From the NCBI GenBank assembly GCA_964035545.1, contig OZ037768.1, positions 1,477,501-1,541,500 on the forward strand: a stretch of DNA of 64,000 nucleotides, in the 5' to 3' direction. Positions 63,605-64,000 of the stretch are shown here, piece by piece (the first letter of the stretch is position 1; each line of letters begins with the position of its first letter). The notes beneath the pieces are model-generated. The model was given only the letters and a program-made list of their open reading frames with translations. It did no database searches and was not told where the DNA came from. Made by a program: the position numbers and the translations under genes. This DNA comes from Bugula neritina. Taxonomy: Eukaryota; Bryozoa; Gymnolaemata; Cheilostomatida; Bugulidae.

Positions 63605-64000
63605 GTAAGGATGTAATCTTTGCTTTGTTTATACGTTCACCACCACATAGTGACTGGGTTTGGTATATGCAACTGATTTTAGTATAGGAATAGAGAACTT
63701 ATAGAATGGCTATAGTTTTTTAATAAATTGTTACTGCAGGTATGTAGAATACTTGTGAAAAAAGAAATATTGTTATTATAATATTCTCCATTGTCTATTT
63801 TTGATTCAATTGTTGCATTAAGGTAAATGTTCCAGCACAATGAGCAAAGTTCACACAGTTGTGTGGGACCAGAGTTCTAGAGAACTTTTTATACATACTC
63901 TAAGAAATAGTAGCATGAGCAAACACAGCCATCAGTAAAATCTGTCAATTTAAATCATAACTACAGTACTGTACAATATAGTGAGTGTGAGTTTTATTTT
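63605..64000 (+). other. Intron after last visible vinculin-family exon
   Basis: Begins with donor GTAAGG after ACA at 63604. No further exon recognised before the window ends. Confidence 0.5.

Overview
The window is eukaryotic, AT-rich nuclear DNA: spliced genes with GT-AG introns, no operons, and a 200-N scaffold gap at 2684-2883. The gene content is metazoan: an SLK/STK10-type STE20 kinase, two TGF-beta-like ligands, WWOX, a vinculin/alpha-catenin-family protein, an EF-hand plus dynein-stalk-like coiled-coil protein, and the 3' end of a Smr-domain gene. The very divergent TGF-beta ligands, unusual vinculin-family member and intron-rich structure suggest an early-diverging animal. A sponge is my best guess, but this is inference and no marker gene proves it.

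Layout. 58-482 (+): last two exons of an N4BP2-like Smr-domain protein. 2549-3404 (-): fragments of a probable type I membrane protein, interrupted by the gap. 3498-29548 (+): SLK/LOK-type kinase, 20 exons visible, with the N-lobe exons not found. 31040-32480 and 34340-36714 (+): two tandem paralogous secreted TGF-beta-like precursors, each of three exons with identical intron phases. 38160-43595 (-): 12-exon EF-hand/coiled-coil/dynein-stalk-like protein. 45492-49537 (-): complete 8-exon WWOX orthologue of 420 aa. 51639-63604 (+): 24 exons (1201 codons, still open) of a vinculin/alpha-catenin-superfamily protein, divergent from WWOX across 2.1 kb.

The most striking structural signal is in the introns. 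Many carry minisatellites, and in at least eight cases the array is anchored on a splice junction and its unit contains a copy of the real 5' or 3' splice site. Clearest are the WWOX exon-6 donor (about 29 copies of GAGTCACACAG|GTAGGT), the WWOX last-exon acceptor (about 41 copies ending in ATATTACACAG), the kinase donor at 23921 (about 14 copies beginning GTAGTG), and the last intron of the EF-hand gene, which is built almost entirely of donor-side and acceptor-side copies. This looks like a general mode of intron growth in this genome.

The genes have no obvious shared pathway. Kinase (ERM/cortex regulation in known SLK/LOK proteins), vinculin-family protein (actin-linked adhesion) and TGF-beta ligands (signalling) are typical animal tissue functions, but I see no evidence that they are co-regulated. 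I recognised no tRNA, rRNA, CRISPR array or autonomous transposon. One 112-bp TA-flanked foldback element (MITE-like) sits inside a kinase intron.
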